From NCBI RefSeq assembly GCF_039539965.1, contig NZ_BAABED010000001.1:806001-870000 (forward strand): DNA of 64,000 nt. Reading direction: 5' to 3'. Shown piece by piece: positions 16,032-24,506 of this stretch; position 1 is the first letter of the stretch, and the number at the start of each line of letters is the position of its first letter. The position numbers and the translations under genes are program-made. The stretch comes from Arthrobacter methylotrophus. GTDB taxonomy: Bacteria; Actinomycetota; Actinomycetes; Actinomycetales; Micrococcaceae. The notes under the pieces are model-generated. The model saw nothing but the letters and a program-made list of their open reading frames with translations, was not told the DNA's origin and ran no database searches.

Positions 16032-16045
16032 TCCATTCTGGAATC

Positions 16046-16603
16046 CTAGTCGGCTTCGCTGACCGGCGAAGGGGAGGAATCCTGCGGTTTGACCCGTTTC
16101 GCGGTTCCTGCGGTCTCGGCGTCCGTGAGCCTGCCGATGAGCGGCTCGGTCCGGTACGGGATGTGGGTGTGAAGGGCGAGGACGGTTTCCGTACGGATGA
16201 CGCCCTTGATTCTGAGGATGGAGCGGAGCGCGGTTTGCAGGTTGTGCGTGTCGGTGGCTACCACCCGGCACAGGAGATCGCCCCTCCCGGAAATTTCATG
16301 CACCTCCAGGACCTGGGGGATGCGGCGCAGGGCGCCGATGACGCCGTCGAGCTCCCGGTGGGTCACCTCCAACGTCACGAAGCCGACGACGTCGTACCCC
16401 ACCTTTTCGAGGTCGACCTCGCGGCCGCCGTCGTTCAGTACGCCCGAACGGACCAGCCGGCGCATCCGCGACTGGGCGGTATTGCGCGCAATCCCGAGGG
16501 ACTCGCTGAGTTCGCCGATCTGGACCCGGGGATCGCGGATCAATTCCAGCAGGATCTTCAGATCTGTCGGGTCGAGGGTGTTCACATCATCACTCCGGAT
16601 CAT
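16046..16603 (-). CDS. Lrp/AsnC-family transcriptional regulator
   Basis: 185 residues: N-terminal winged HTH (LDPTDLKILLELIRDPR, then IGELSESLGIARNTAQSRMRRL) and a C-terminal RAM effector-binding domain (VTLEVTHRELDGVIGAL, LEVHEISGRGDLLCRVVATD). It has an unusual 25-residue Ser/Pro-rich tail. Divergent from the MFS gene at 16765; the spacer contains a perfect palindrome likely to be its operator. Effector, usually an amino acid, is unknown. Confidence 0.9.
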   Translation of the reverse strand: MIRSDDVNTLDPTDLKILLELIRDPRVQIGELSESLGIARNTAQSRMRRLVRSGVLNDGGREVDLEKVGYDVVGFVTLEVTHRELDGVIGALRRIPQVLEVHEISGRGDLLCRVVATDTHNLQTALRSILRIKGVIRTETVLALHTHIPYRTEPLIGRLTDAETAGTAKRVKPQDSSPSPVSEAD

Positions 16604-16764
16604 TTGTGGCTATCAACGAGAGTCAATATTGACAGTTTTGATCAATTCTTTCATGAATATCTGATCTATCTGGCAGTCCTGCGACATCCTATTGCCAACA
16701 ATAATTGGGTCATTGCGTCCCGGCCCACAAAGCCCGGCAGCGTGATGGCCGCTGAGGCGAAGGC
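16604..16764. promoter_or_regulatory. Divergent promoter region with palindromic operator
   Basis: AT-rich compared with its surroundings. GTCAATATTGAC at 16622-16633 is a perfect 12-bp palindrome; GATCAATT and TTCATGAA follow within 30 bases. It is a plausible binding site for the Lrp-type regulator, controlling itself and the MFS gene. Confidence 0.55.
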
Positions 16765-18009
16765 ATGGGAATGACTGTCTTTAGCGAACTCCGCATGCGT
16801 CCGGCCACCGCCGAACGCTGGGGCTGGGATGCTTCCACGAGGGCACGGATGGTCCTGGCCGGCGTCGTGATGTTCACGCTGCTGGTAGGCGCCAACCTAG
16901 CGAGCCCGCTGTATCCGTTGCTTCAGTCGGAGCTGGGGATAACCTCCCTGGGCGTGACGATCGCCTTCGCAAGCTACGTCCTGGCGCTCGTGGGCGTGCT
17001 GATGCTCGCCGGTCATTGGTCGGACCACATCGGCAGGCGTGCCGCGCTGGTCCTCGCCGTCCTCGTGGGCCTGGCGGGTGGCCTTGTTTTTGCCAACGCT
17101 GACAACCTGTTGATGCTCTCTGCTGGCCGGATGCTCCAGGGCGTTGCGGTTGGACTTGCCACCGGGGCGAGTTCCGCGGCGCTCCGGGAGCTGCTTCCGT
17201 ACCGGCCGGAATGGGCTTCGCGATTCACGTTGCTTTCTTCGTCCGGCGGGGTGGCTGCCGGTCCTGCGATCGGCGGACTGCTTTCGCTGCTCCCGGGCGC
17301 CACGTCCACGCCCTTTGTCATTCATGCGGCCGTCCTGCTGCTTTTGCTGGTGCCGCTGTGGCTCCTCAAGGCCCGGCCCGCGATTCGGCCGGCCGAAGGC
17401 CCGCGCCCCTACACAGTGCTTGCCCCCCGGCGGCCCTCTGTATCGCGGGACGCGAGGGGCGCGTTCTGGTTGGCCTCCAGCGTTGGATTCTTGAGCTTTG
17501 CCGTGTTTGGATTCTGCCTCTCCCTGGCGCCCGGCTACTTCGCCGTCGTCGTGCATGCCGATTCCCGCCCCATGACCGGGCTGCTCGCCGGGCTGACGTT
17601 GGGCGCGTCCGCGCTGAGCCAGCTCCTGACCGTCCGCGGCAGGTTCGCAGTGCCGGCGGGACTGGCAGTGTTGGGGGGTTCCATCGTTCTGGTGGGCGCC
17701 GCAGCGTCGCTGTCCAGCCCGGTGTTGCTGGTGGCGGCCAGCCTCGCCGCTGGTGTTGGGCAGGGGATCGCATTCCGTTTGGTGTTCAACGACGTTGCCG
17801 GAAAAGTGGAGGCGTCGCGGCACGCCCAGATCATCAGTACCCTCTACGTCATCACCTACCTCGGAAGCGCGGTGCCCGTCATCGGACTGGGGCTGGCCGC
17901 TTCGGCGATCGGACTGAGCGCCGCTGCCAGCTACTTCACGGTGGCGTGCGGACTGGCAGCGATGGTGCTTACGGCCGTGTCGGTCCGTGGAGTCCTCCGG
18001 AAGGGCTGA
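16765..18009 (+). CDS. MFS transporter
   Basis: 414 residues, 12 predicted helices. It has the loop 2-3 motif GHWSDHIGRRAAL of drug/H+ antiporter-type MFS proteins and the GRMLQGVAVGLATG stretch in helix 4. The ATG at 16765 follows GAAGG closely; a second ATG two codons later is possible. It is divergent from the Lrp-type gene and may export an amino acid or a drug. Substrate not assignable. Confidence 0.85.
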   Translation: MGMTVFSELRMRPATAERWGWDASTRARMVLAGVVMFTLLVGANLASPLYPLLQSELGITSLGVTIAFASYVLALVGVLMLAGHWSDHIGRRAALVLAVLVGLAGGLVFANADNLLMLSAGRMLQGVAVGLATGASSAALRELLPYRPEWASRFTLLSSSGGVAAGPAIGGLLSLLPGATSTPFVIHAAVLLLLLVPLWLLKARPAIRPAEGPRPYTVLAPRRPSVSRDARGAFWLASSVGFLSFAVFGFCLSLAPGYFAVVVHADSRPMTGLLAGLTLGASALSQLLTVRGRFAVPAGLAVLGGSIVLVGAAASLSSPVLLVAASLAAGVGQGIAFRLVFNDVAGKVEASRHAQIISTLYVITYLGSAVPVIGLGLAASAIGLSAAASYFTVACGLAAMVLTAVSVRGVLRKG

Positions 18010-18036
18010 CGGCCGGCCCCTAGCAAGGCAAGGCAA

Positions 18037-18086
18037 CTTGCAAAGACTGATTTGCAAAGAAATGCTTGCAAAGGTTTCTTTGCAAG
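18037..18086. promoter_or_regulatory. Operator cluster for the ArsR-type regulator
   Basis: TTGCAAAG occurs in direct repeat at 18038, 18052 and 18066, exactly 14 bases apart, and the last copy forms a perfect inverted repeat CTTGCAAAG-N4-CTTTGCAAG (18065-18086). It ends 15 bases before the regulator's start codon, which fits autorepression. Confidence 0.7.
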
Positions 18087-18101
18087 CGTAGCGTTTCCGA
18101 C

Positions 18102-18791
18102 ATGGACAAGGTTCAGGAACCGGAATTGCCCGTCCGTAAGGTCGATACGGCATCCCTCAAAGCGCTCGCACATCCCCTGCGGGTCCAAATTCTTGAGATG
18201 CTATCCCGTTACGGAGCGCAGACGGCGTGCAGCCTGGCCGAACTCCTGAACGAATCCAGCGGCGCCACAAGCTACCACCTGCGCCAGCTCGCCAAGTTCG
18301 ACTTCGTCCGCGAGGTCCAAGGCAAGGGGACGGCCAGGGAACGGTGGTGGGAGCGGCCTAAGGGGGCCATCCAGATCACGTCGCCCGAGCTGGCACACTC
18401 ACCGGCGACCCAGGAGGCGTCGCGGCTGGTCACCCGCGAATTCGAACGCAGCAGGCAAGCTGTCCTCGCCGACTTCATGGCCCACGGCATGGAATCTTTG
18501 GATGAAGAGTGGCTCGAGGCTGCCATTGTCAATACGGCCAATGCCCGGATGTCGGCCGAGCAACTTGGCCGCTACGCCCGTGCCATGGAAGCCGTGGGCC
18601 GCAAGCTTCTGGAGGAAATCCGGAGCGAACCCGAAGCGGACGATGCCCGTCCAGTCCAGATCCACATCAACGCATTCCCCATCCTGGGCGTCCCCGCATG
18701 GGCCGGAGGCAAGAAATCCCGCGACGCGAAGTCGCACGCAGCAAGCACTGCAGCAAGCACTGCAGCAACCACTGAAGGGAAAGAGTCATGA
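18102..18791 (+). CDS. ArsR-type helix-turn-helix regulator
   Basis: 229 residues. The N-terminal winged HTH reads SLKALAHPLRVQILEML, TACSLAELLNESSGATSYHLRQLAKFDFV, as in ArsR/SmtB-like regulators without metal-binding cysteines. The C-terminal half is helical (YARAMEAVGRKLLEEI) and ends in an Ala/Thr-rich tail of imperfect repeats (AASTAASTAATT). The ATG at 18102 follows a strong operator; an upstream in-frame TTG at 18066 falls inside that operator and is rejected. Its stop overlaps the next small gene by four bases. Confidence 0.85.
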   Translation: MDKVQEPELPVRKVDTASLKALAHPLRVQILEMLSRYGAQTACSLAELLNESSGATSYHLRQLAKFDFVREVQGKGTARERWWERPKGAIQITSPELAHSPATQEASRLVTREFERSRQAVLADFMAHGMESLDEEWLEAAIVNTANARMSAEQLGRYARAMEAVGRKLLEEIRSEPEADDARPVQIHINAFPILGVPAWAGGKKSRDAKSHAASTAASTAATTEGKES

Positions 18792-19015
18792 GCACTGCCA
18801 CCGCATCATGCGGATCGTACCGGCGACCCTCCATGCTGGAGTCGGCCGCTGCAGGAATCGGAGCCAATCTGATTTCGTGGGCCGAGCGCAGGCGCTATAT
18901 TCCGCCGGTCGACGTGGCCCTACGGCGCGCGGCCTTCAGGCGCCGCCGGGAACTCGGTGATTTACGCCAGGACGCTATCGGAGCCGCGCACTCCGGGCTC
19001 GAACCGCGCCACTGA
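18788..19015 (+). CDS. Small basic protein coupled to the ArsR-type regulator
   Basis: 75 residues, Arg-rich in the middle (ERRRYIPP, RRAAFRRRRELGDLRQD), no membrane helix. ATG overlaps the regulator stop as ATGA, with GAAAGAG just upstream, so expression is coupled. The pattern resembles short DUF-type basic proteins that accompany MFS/ArsR genes in actinobacteria, but I cannot name the family. Convergent with the Lrp gene at 19026. Confidence 0.6.
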   Translation: MSTATASCGSYRRPSMLESAAAGIGANLISWAERRRYIPPVDVALRRAAFRRRRELGDLRQDAIGAAHSGLEPRH

Positions 19016-19025
19016 ACCAAGGCCG

Positions 19026-19529
19026 CTATTCCGGCAGGGGCCCGTGGTTGCCTTGAATGTGGGCAAAGACCAAGGTGGTCTCGGTATGGCCCACCACGGG
19101 GTCCGTCGCGAGATTGTCCAGGACCCAGTCACGGAGGTCGTCGGTGTTGGCTACGGCGATATGCAGGAGATAGTCCACCGAGCCCGAAGTGTGGAACGTC
19201 GAGATCACCGCAGGAAGCGCGGGCACGCGGGCAGTGAAGCGGTCAATCTGGTCCCGGTCGTGGGCGCGCAGGCGCACGGCGATCAGGGCCTGGACCGATC
19301 GGCCGATCGCGGGCAGGCTGAGGACTGCCTCGAATCCCTCGATGATGCCGCGTTCGGAAAGTGACCGCGTGCGCATGAGTGCGGTTGACGGTGCAATGCC
19401 GACGAGTTCGGCCAACTGCTTGTTGGAGATCCGGGCATCCCCCACCAAAGCTGCGAGGATGCGCTCGTCGATCGCATCCAGGGGCTCACTGGTGCTGACG
19501 GGCCGAACGTTCTTCGGGGCGGTGCTCAC
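19026..19529 (-). CDS. Lrp/AsnC-family regulator
   Basis: 167 residues: HTH LDAIDERILAALVGDARISNKQLAELVGIAPSTALMRTRSL followed by a RAM domain with SGSVDYLLHIAVANTDDLRDWVLD. It is typical of amino-acid-responsive regulators such as AldR. Its divergent neighbour should be the regulated gene, but the facing stretch of 574 bases contains no intact gene, only a possible alanine dehydrogenase remnant. The upstream region has an 8-bp inverted pair, GAATTATT and AATAATTC (19608-19615, 19643-19650). Confidence 0.9.
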   Translation of the reverse strand: MSTAPKNVRPVSTSEPLDAIDERILAALVGDARISNKQLAELVGIAPSTALMRTRSLSERGIIEGFEAVLSLPAIGRSVQALIAVRLRAHDRDQIDRFTARVPALPAVISTFHTSGSVDYLLHIAVANTDDLRDWVLDNLATDPVVGHTETTLVFAHIQGNHGPLPE

Positions 19530-20103
19530 GGATCCTCCTGAAAGTGCTGTCTATTCATCATAGGTGCCATTTTCCGCACAATCCATTCATTGACACCGTA
19601 AGTCTCCGAATTATTGCCAGATACTTGGCGAAATCAACGATGAATAATTCAAGCAGAGCAGTGATAGCCTTCGGCACGCTCGTGGTCCCAGTCGGCCGGA
19701 CTGGACTCACGGAACAGGGCGTTTACGCCCTTCCTATCGATCTATCGACCTCAGCGCCTTTGCCCTCTGTTCACGACGGCTGACTCGCGTACGAGCAGAT
19801 GGCCACGGGTGGGATTCCCTACGGAGGTCAAAGCACCGTGTAGCAGCGTCTATGGAATCTTACGGTAGTCAGGTTCGAAGACGGCGTTACGGCGCTCGAA
19901 CGAGGAGCAATCGGTGGGTCTTGTTTCAGGAATGGCCGCCTTTAGCGCCGTGCTGTTGGCGGCCTAGCCGGAAGGCCCTGGAGACCAAGCCGCACGCTCG
20001 GCTGACGTTGGCCATGGTCACACAAGGCCAATCGGCATACCATGAATGTGCTGGGGTTGTCAATTTACATTGGTGAATCAGATGACTCAAGGAGGCACTC
20101 GGG
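19530..20103. other. 574-base gene-poor stretch with possible ald relic
   Basis: The left part is the AT-rich promoter of the Lrp gene with the dyad at 19608-19650. From 19809 the + strand reads V-G-F-P-T-E-V-K-A-P, close to the N-terminus of alanine dehydrogenases, before the frame breaks at a TAG; no further convincing homology was found by eye. The right end holds AAGGAGG, the ribosome site of the MIP gene. Small open frames here look spurious. Confidence 0.4.
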
Positions 20104-21063
20104 ATGAGTAATGTCAGTCCCCTAAGGAATGCGGTGCGCAACGGAAGCGGCCTCAAGCAGTTGGGCGGCACGTGGGGTGAGCTCCTCGCCGAGTTCCTCG
20201 GTACGTTCGTCCTGATCTCCTTCGGCGACGGTGTTGTGGCCATGGCCGTGGCTGCGCTGCCCGGCTCGGGACGCGCCGCAACGTCCACCACGATCTTCAT
20301 GGCCGCCGGCGACTGGCTGTTGATCACGTGGGGATGGGCCATCGCGGTGACCATGGCAATCTACGTCGCCGGCGGGGTCAGCGGGGCGCACATCAACCCA
20401 GCCGTGACCGTGGCTTTCGCAGTTCGGCGGAAATTCCCATGGAAGAAAGTGGGTCCGTACATCCTTGCCCAGATTGTCGGCGCCTTCGCTGGCGCAGCGA
20501 TGGTGTACCTGCTCTATCACGACGCAATAGACGCCTATAACAAGGCAGTCGGCGCTGGGCGTGCGGATTCGAAGGGGCTTGCCACCTACTCCATTTTCGC
20601 GACCTTCCCAGCACCGTACTTCAATGGAAATCCCGTTGGTCCGCTGATCGACCAGGTTGTTGGCACGGCTTTCCTGGTCCTGTTCGTTGTGGCCATCATC
20701 GACATGCGCAACACGGCTGTCCAGGCGAATCTGGGCCCGTTCATGATCGGCCTGGCCGTGGCGGCGATCGGCATGTCCGTGGGTGCGAACGCTGGATACG
20801 CCATCAACCCGGCCCGTGACTTCGGACCGCGGCTGTTTGCCTGGCTGGCCGGATGGGGGCAGACGGCGCTGCCGGGCACCGTGGATGGAGCGTTCAGCTG
20901 GTACTTCTGGGTGCCGATCGTGGGGCCGTTGATCGGCGGGGTCATCGGTGTGCTGATCTACGACTGGTTCATCGGCGATGTGTTGCACGCACGGGCGCGG
21001 TTGGCGGAACCCACGCCTTCGGGCAGGACGGGAATGGAGACCGCCCCAACGTCCGAGACATAG
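20104..21063 (+). CDS. MIP-family channel, glycerol facilitator type
   Basis: 319 residues, six membrane helices with both half-helix motifs: GAHINPAVT and GYAINPARDFGPR. The Asp after the second NPAR and the long extracellular loop are features of glycerol-conducting GlpF-type proteins rather than water-specific aquaporins. AAGGAGG lies 9 bases before the ATG. A polar C-terminal tail of about 25 residues follows the last helix. No glycerol kinase is adjacent, so a different small solute is possible. Confidence 0.88.
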   Translation: MSNVSPLRNAVRNGSGLKQLGGTWGELLAEFLGTFVLISFGDGVVAMAVAALPGSGRAATSTTIFMAAGDWLLITWGWAIAVTMAIYVAGGVSGAHINPAVTVAFAVRRKFPWKKVGPYILAQIVGAFAGAAMVYLLYHDAIDAYNKAVGAGRADSKGLATYSIFATFPAPYFNGNPVGPLIDQVVGTAFLVLFVVAIIDMRNTAVQANLGPFMIGLAVAAIGMSVGANAGYAINPARDFGPRLFAWLAGWGQTALPGTVDGAFSWYFWVPIVGPLIGGVIGVLIYDWFIGDVLHARARLAEPTPSGRTGMETAPTSET

Positions 21064-21066
21064 CAG

Positions 21067-22329
21067 TCACAGGGAGGAGCCGACGACGGCGACCCGGCGC
21101 TCCGGGGGGCGGTGCACGACGGCGGTGATCACCGCCGTCGTGCAACACAGCGCGATGACGGTCCAGGCAAGTGCGTTCCAGCCGAAAGCCTGGAAGGCGA
21201 GTCCTCCGGCCCAGCCGATGATGCTGGAACCCAAGTAGTAGGAGAGGTTGTACAACGAGGCCGCCTGCGCACGTCCGCTCGTCGCAATGGTCCCGGTCCA
21301 GCCCGCTCCGATGCTGTGGGCTGCGAAGAAGCCTCCGGTGAAGATCACCAAGCCCACCAGTATCGCGGCGAGGTTGTCCCACAGGGTCAGCCCAAGTCCA
21401 GCCGTCATGGTCGCGATCCCCACGAGGAGGACCGTGCGGCGGCCGAAGCGCATGGACAGTCCTGCTCCCCAGCGGGAGCTCAAAGTTCCGGACAAATAGG
21501 CCAGGAAGATGAGGCTCACCACGGTGGCGGGCAGTCCAAAAGGCTCGGCGTGCAGTCGGAACCCGAGGTAGTTGTAGACGGCAACGAAACCACCCATCAA
21601 CAAGAACGCCTGAACGTAGAGGGCGACGAGTCGTGGATTGGAGGAATGGCCCACCAAGGTCCTCATCGCCCCTCGCAATCCTCCTGCCGAGCTTGGAGTG
21701 AAGCGCCGCGGCTGCGGAACCAGCAGTAAGAACAGGGCGGCCGACAGGGTGGCAAGGAGGGAAACCGCAAGAGTGGCCGCGCGCCAACCCCATAACTCGC
21801 CGACCGGGCCTGCCAGCAAACGACCCGCAAGTCCACCGAGGGTGGTGCCGGCCACGTAGCTGCCGGCAGCCAGCGCGGCGTGCCCTTTGTTGACTTCCTC
21901 ATTCAGGTACGCGATCGCGATGGCTGGAATACCGCCCAGGGCCATGCCCTCGAGTGCCCGCAGCGCGAGGACAAGGGGGAAAGCGGGGGCCATGGGGACG
22001 AGCAGGCCCAGGACAGTGGCGGCCGCGATTCCGATAGTCATGGCACGCACGCGGCCAATCCTGTCGGCAACGAAGGACCAGGGCAACACCGTCGCCGCAA
22101 GTCCTACCGTGGCAAAGGAAATGGTGAGCGCCGCCTCGGCTGCCGTGATGTGCAGCTCGTTCGCCATGAGTGGCAAGACAGCTTGGGTGGAGTAAAGCTG
22201 CGCGAACGTGGCCACACCGGCAAGGGCGAGTCCGGCAAGGATCCTCCGATACGCCGCAGAGCCTTTCAAGTGGCCTTCCCAGCCGAACTCGCCTGTGCTC
22301 CGGCTCGTGGATGCTGCGCTTGTACTCAC
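21067..22329 (-). CDS. MFS transporter (YnfM-like)
   Basis: 420 residues, 12 helices. Seen: FAQLYSTQAVLPLMANELHI in helix 1, the DRIGRVRAM loop 2-3 motif and EGMALGGIPAIAIAYLNEE in helix 4, characteristic of the YnfM/CynX-like group, often arabinose, drug or anion exporters. Divergent from a LysR regulator with only about 90 bases between them, so LysR control is expected. Ends four bases after the MIP gene on the other strand (convergent). Confidence 0.87.
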   Translation of the reverse strand: MSTSAASTSRSTGEFGWEGHLKGSAAYRRILAGLALAGVATFAQLYSTQAVLPLMANELHITAAEAALTISFATVGLAATVLPWSFVADRIGRVRAMTIGIAAATVLGLLVPMAPAFPLVLALRALEGMALGGIPAIAIAYLNEEVNKGHAALAAGSYVAGTTLGGLAGRLLAGPVGELWGWRAATLAVSLLATLSAALFLLLVPQPRRFTPSSAGGLRGAMRTLVGHSSNPRLVALYVQAFLLMGGFVAVYNYLGFRLHAEPFGLPATVVSLIFLAYLSGTLSSRWGAGLSMRFGRRTVLLVGIATMTAGLGLTLWDNLAAILVGLVIFTGGFFAAHSIGAGWTGTIATSGRAQAASLYNLSYYLGSSIIGWAGGLAFQAFGWNALAWTVIALCCTTAVITAVVHRPPERRVAVVGSSL

Positions 22330-22422
22330 GTTTCAACAGTACGGCCGCCCGAAGTGATGATTCCAATGCATGATTTGCCTATGATTGATAGCAGATATTG
22401 ATGATTGAAAAGGCGGACCGGA

Positions 22423-23397
22423 ATGGACAGCGAACACAAGCAACTGGTCCAGCTGCTGCCGCTGCTGCCTCTGCTGGCTGAGCTTGGCCGGACAGAACAC
22501 GTCACCGAGACTGCAGAGCTGCTGGGAGTACCCCAATCGACCGTCAGCCGGGCGCTGGCCCGGGCTAGCGCCGTCGTCGGGACCGAACTCCTGATCCGTG
22601 AAGGCCGCGGCGTCCGCCTGACCCCCGCCGCGAAGGCGTTGCTACCCTATATCGAGTCAGCTCTGGCGGAATTCCAGGCGGGGCTGGACGCGGTCCGCCA
22701 CGAATCCGACGTGGTCCGCGGCAGAATCAGAGTGACTTTCCAGCACACTTTCGGCGAAGCAACGTTGCCGCTGCTCATGAGTGCCTTCCGGAACCGGCAC
22801 CCCTCCACTGCGTTCGAGCTCAGTCAAGGAGCCCGCGCCGCGTGCCTTGATTCGCTCATCGCGGGAGATGCCGACTTCGCCTTGACAGCACCCGTTGCGG
22901 GCCCTGGCAGGAACCTCGGTTCTGCGGCCTTGTATCGGGAACCGTTGCGATTGGTGGTCCATCACCGCCATCCGGTGGCCCGAAGGTCCAGCGTGCGGCT
23001 CGCAGAGCTCAAGCATGAGCCGTTCGTTTCCATGGGACCGGGTTTCGGCCTGCGCTCGCTGGCCGACGCGATCTTCCGGGATGCGGGCTTTCGCCCCAGA
23101 GTCGCTTTCGAAAGCCAGGATTCGCACACCATCCGCGGGCTGGTGTCCGCCGGATTGGGCTACAGCATCCTGCCGCCGGGCGGACTGGGGACGGGACCCC
23201 AAGGCGTCCTGGATTCCACGGACCTCGGCTGGGCGGAGGTATCGCTCGAGTCAGAACTCGCGTACCGGGAGATAGGGATTGCATGGCGAGAGCGGCGCAA
23301 GGAGCCCGACCCGGTACGGCTTTTCCGCGAATTGGTACTTTCCGAAGGGCCGGGACTGCTCGCGGGACTGGTGAAGGCGAGATCCGGAAGCCAATAG
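22423..23397 (+). CDS. LysR-family transcriptional regulator
   Basis: 324 residues: N-terminal LysR HTH (VTETAELLGVPQSTVSRALARASAVVGTELLIREGRGVRLTPAA) and a periplasmic-binding-like effector domain. The ATG at 22423 is preferred to an in-frame TTG at 22405. The short divergent spacer to the MFS gene has several ATGATT elements suitable for a LysR site. Effector unknown; likely regulates the MFS exporter. Confidence 0.88.
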   Translation: MDSEHKQLVQLLPLLPLLAELGRTEHVTETAELLGVPQSTVSRALARASAVVGTELLIREGRGVRLTPAAKALLPYIESALAEFQAGLDAVRHESDVVRGRIRVTFQHTFGEATLPLLMSAFRNRHPSTAFELSQGARAACLDSLIAGDADFALTAPVAGPGRNLGSAALYREPLRLVVHHRHPVARRSSVRLAELKHEPFVSMGPGFGLRSLADAIFRDAGFRPRVAFESQDSHTIRGLVSAGLGYSILPPGGLGTGPQGVLDSTDLGWAEVSLESELAYREIGIAWRERRKEPDPVRLFRELVLSEGPGLLAGLVKARSGSQ

Positions 23398-23447
23398 GAC
23401 CTCCACCCCTTAGGATCACAGCGCGGGCCCGCGCTACGCTTTTGGAC

Positions 23448-24374
23448 GTGGAGACAGCAGAAAACCCGCCCCCCCGGCCCGACGGATCGGTACCGGCAAC
23501 GGTCATCGGACTGGACATCGGTGGTAGCAAAACCCGAGGCGTGCGGTTCGAGGACGGCTTACCGGTCCGCGACGAAAGCACCGGCAGCTCCAACGTCCAA
23601 AACGTCAGCAGAGAGACGGCGGCCAAGAATCTCGCGCAGCTCTTCGCCTTGATCGGTGGAGGCACCGTGGACCGCGTCCTTGCCGGCGCCGGCGGAATCG
23701 ATACCGACGCCGATGCCCGCGCCCTCGCCGAACTGATCGAACCCCATGTCCCCGGCGCCCAGGTCACGGTGGTGCACGATTCCCGCCTCCTGCTGGCGGC
23801 CGGCGGCGCAAGCACGGGAGTGGCCGTCATCGCGGGAACCGGATCCGCGGCGTGGGGAAAGAACGCGGCGGGAGAGGAAGCCCGCGCAGGGGGTTGGGGG
23901 TTCCTCCTGGGCGACGAGGGCAGTGGTTATTGGCTCGGCAGGGAGGCGGTCCGCCATAGCCTTCGCCGGATGAACAAAGGGCTGGAACCGGATGGTCTCA
24001 CCACGGCTCTCCTGGAATCCTGCGGGGTGGACGATCCCAACAAACTCATTGCGCTCTTCCATTCGGAGGACACCGACCGGCGGTACTGGGCTCAGCGGGC
24101 AAGCGCAGTGGTGGAAACCGCGCGCGAAGGACTCGAGACCAGCCGCCAGTTGCTGGACCAAGCGGGCCGGGACCTCGCGGAGCTGGCTGCGCAGCCCGTT
24201 CGGCAACTTGGCCTCCGCGGGCCGGTGATATTGGGTGGCGGGCTCGGCATGAACGTGGAGACCTTACAGACCGCTTTCCGGGCGGGACTCGCCACCCACG
24301 GGATCACCGATGTACGGGTTTTGGAGCAGGAACCGGTTTTCGGGGTCATGCGGATTGTCGGGGAACTGCCCTAA
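23448..24374 (+). CDS. BadF/BadG-type ATPase-fold kinase (N-acetylglucosamine kinase-like)
   Basis: 308 residues of the ASKHA (actin-like ATPase) fold: phosphate-1 loop GLDIGGSKTRGV, AGAGGIDT, VHDSRLLLAA, the ATP loop AVIAGTGSAAWG, GWGFLLGDEGSGYWLGREA and the adenosine motif GPVILGGGLGMN. This group includes N-acetylglucosamine and glucosamine kinases. The GTG at 23448 is likely the start; the sequence TACGCT eight bases upstream suggests a leaderless transcript, and residues further upstream do not look coding. No sugar-transport gene is adjacent. Confidence 0.8.
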   Translation: METAENPPPRPDGSVPATVIGLDIGGSKTRGVRFEDGLPVRDESTGSSNVQNVSRETAAKNLAQLFALIGGGTVDRVLAGAGGIDTDADARALAELIEPHVPGAQVTVVHDSRLLLAAGGASTGVAVIAGTGSAAWGKNAAGEEARAGGWGFLLGDEGSGYWLGREAVRHSLRRMNKGLEPDGLTTALLESCGVDDPNKLIALFHSEDTDRRYWAQRASAVVETAREGLETSRQLLDQAGRDLAELAAQPVRQLGLRGPVILGGGLGMNVETLQTAFRAGLATHGITDVRVLEQEPVFGVMRIVGELP

Positions 24375-24506
24375 AGCGCAGAGGCGGTACCTGCTGAGCG
24401 ACGCGCAAATGGATGGCTGACACAGGAGAAGACTGGCGACACGCGGATACCGGTGTCCTAAGTCCTGCTCCGTGGCGCCAAGCCATTTGGGTGTCGCTCC
24501 CAACTC

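Noticed and set aside
14943..16049. A 368-codon plus-strand frame opposite corA and the small membrane gene
   Set aside because: The minus strand carries CorA with its GMN motif; the plus frame has no recognisable features.
19544..19783. A 79-codon plus-strand frame beside the Lrp gene
   Set aside because: It overlaps the AT-rich Lrp promoter and dyad, has no ribosome site and no protein-like features.
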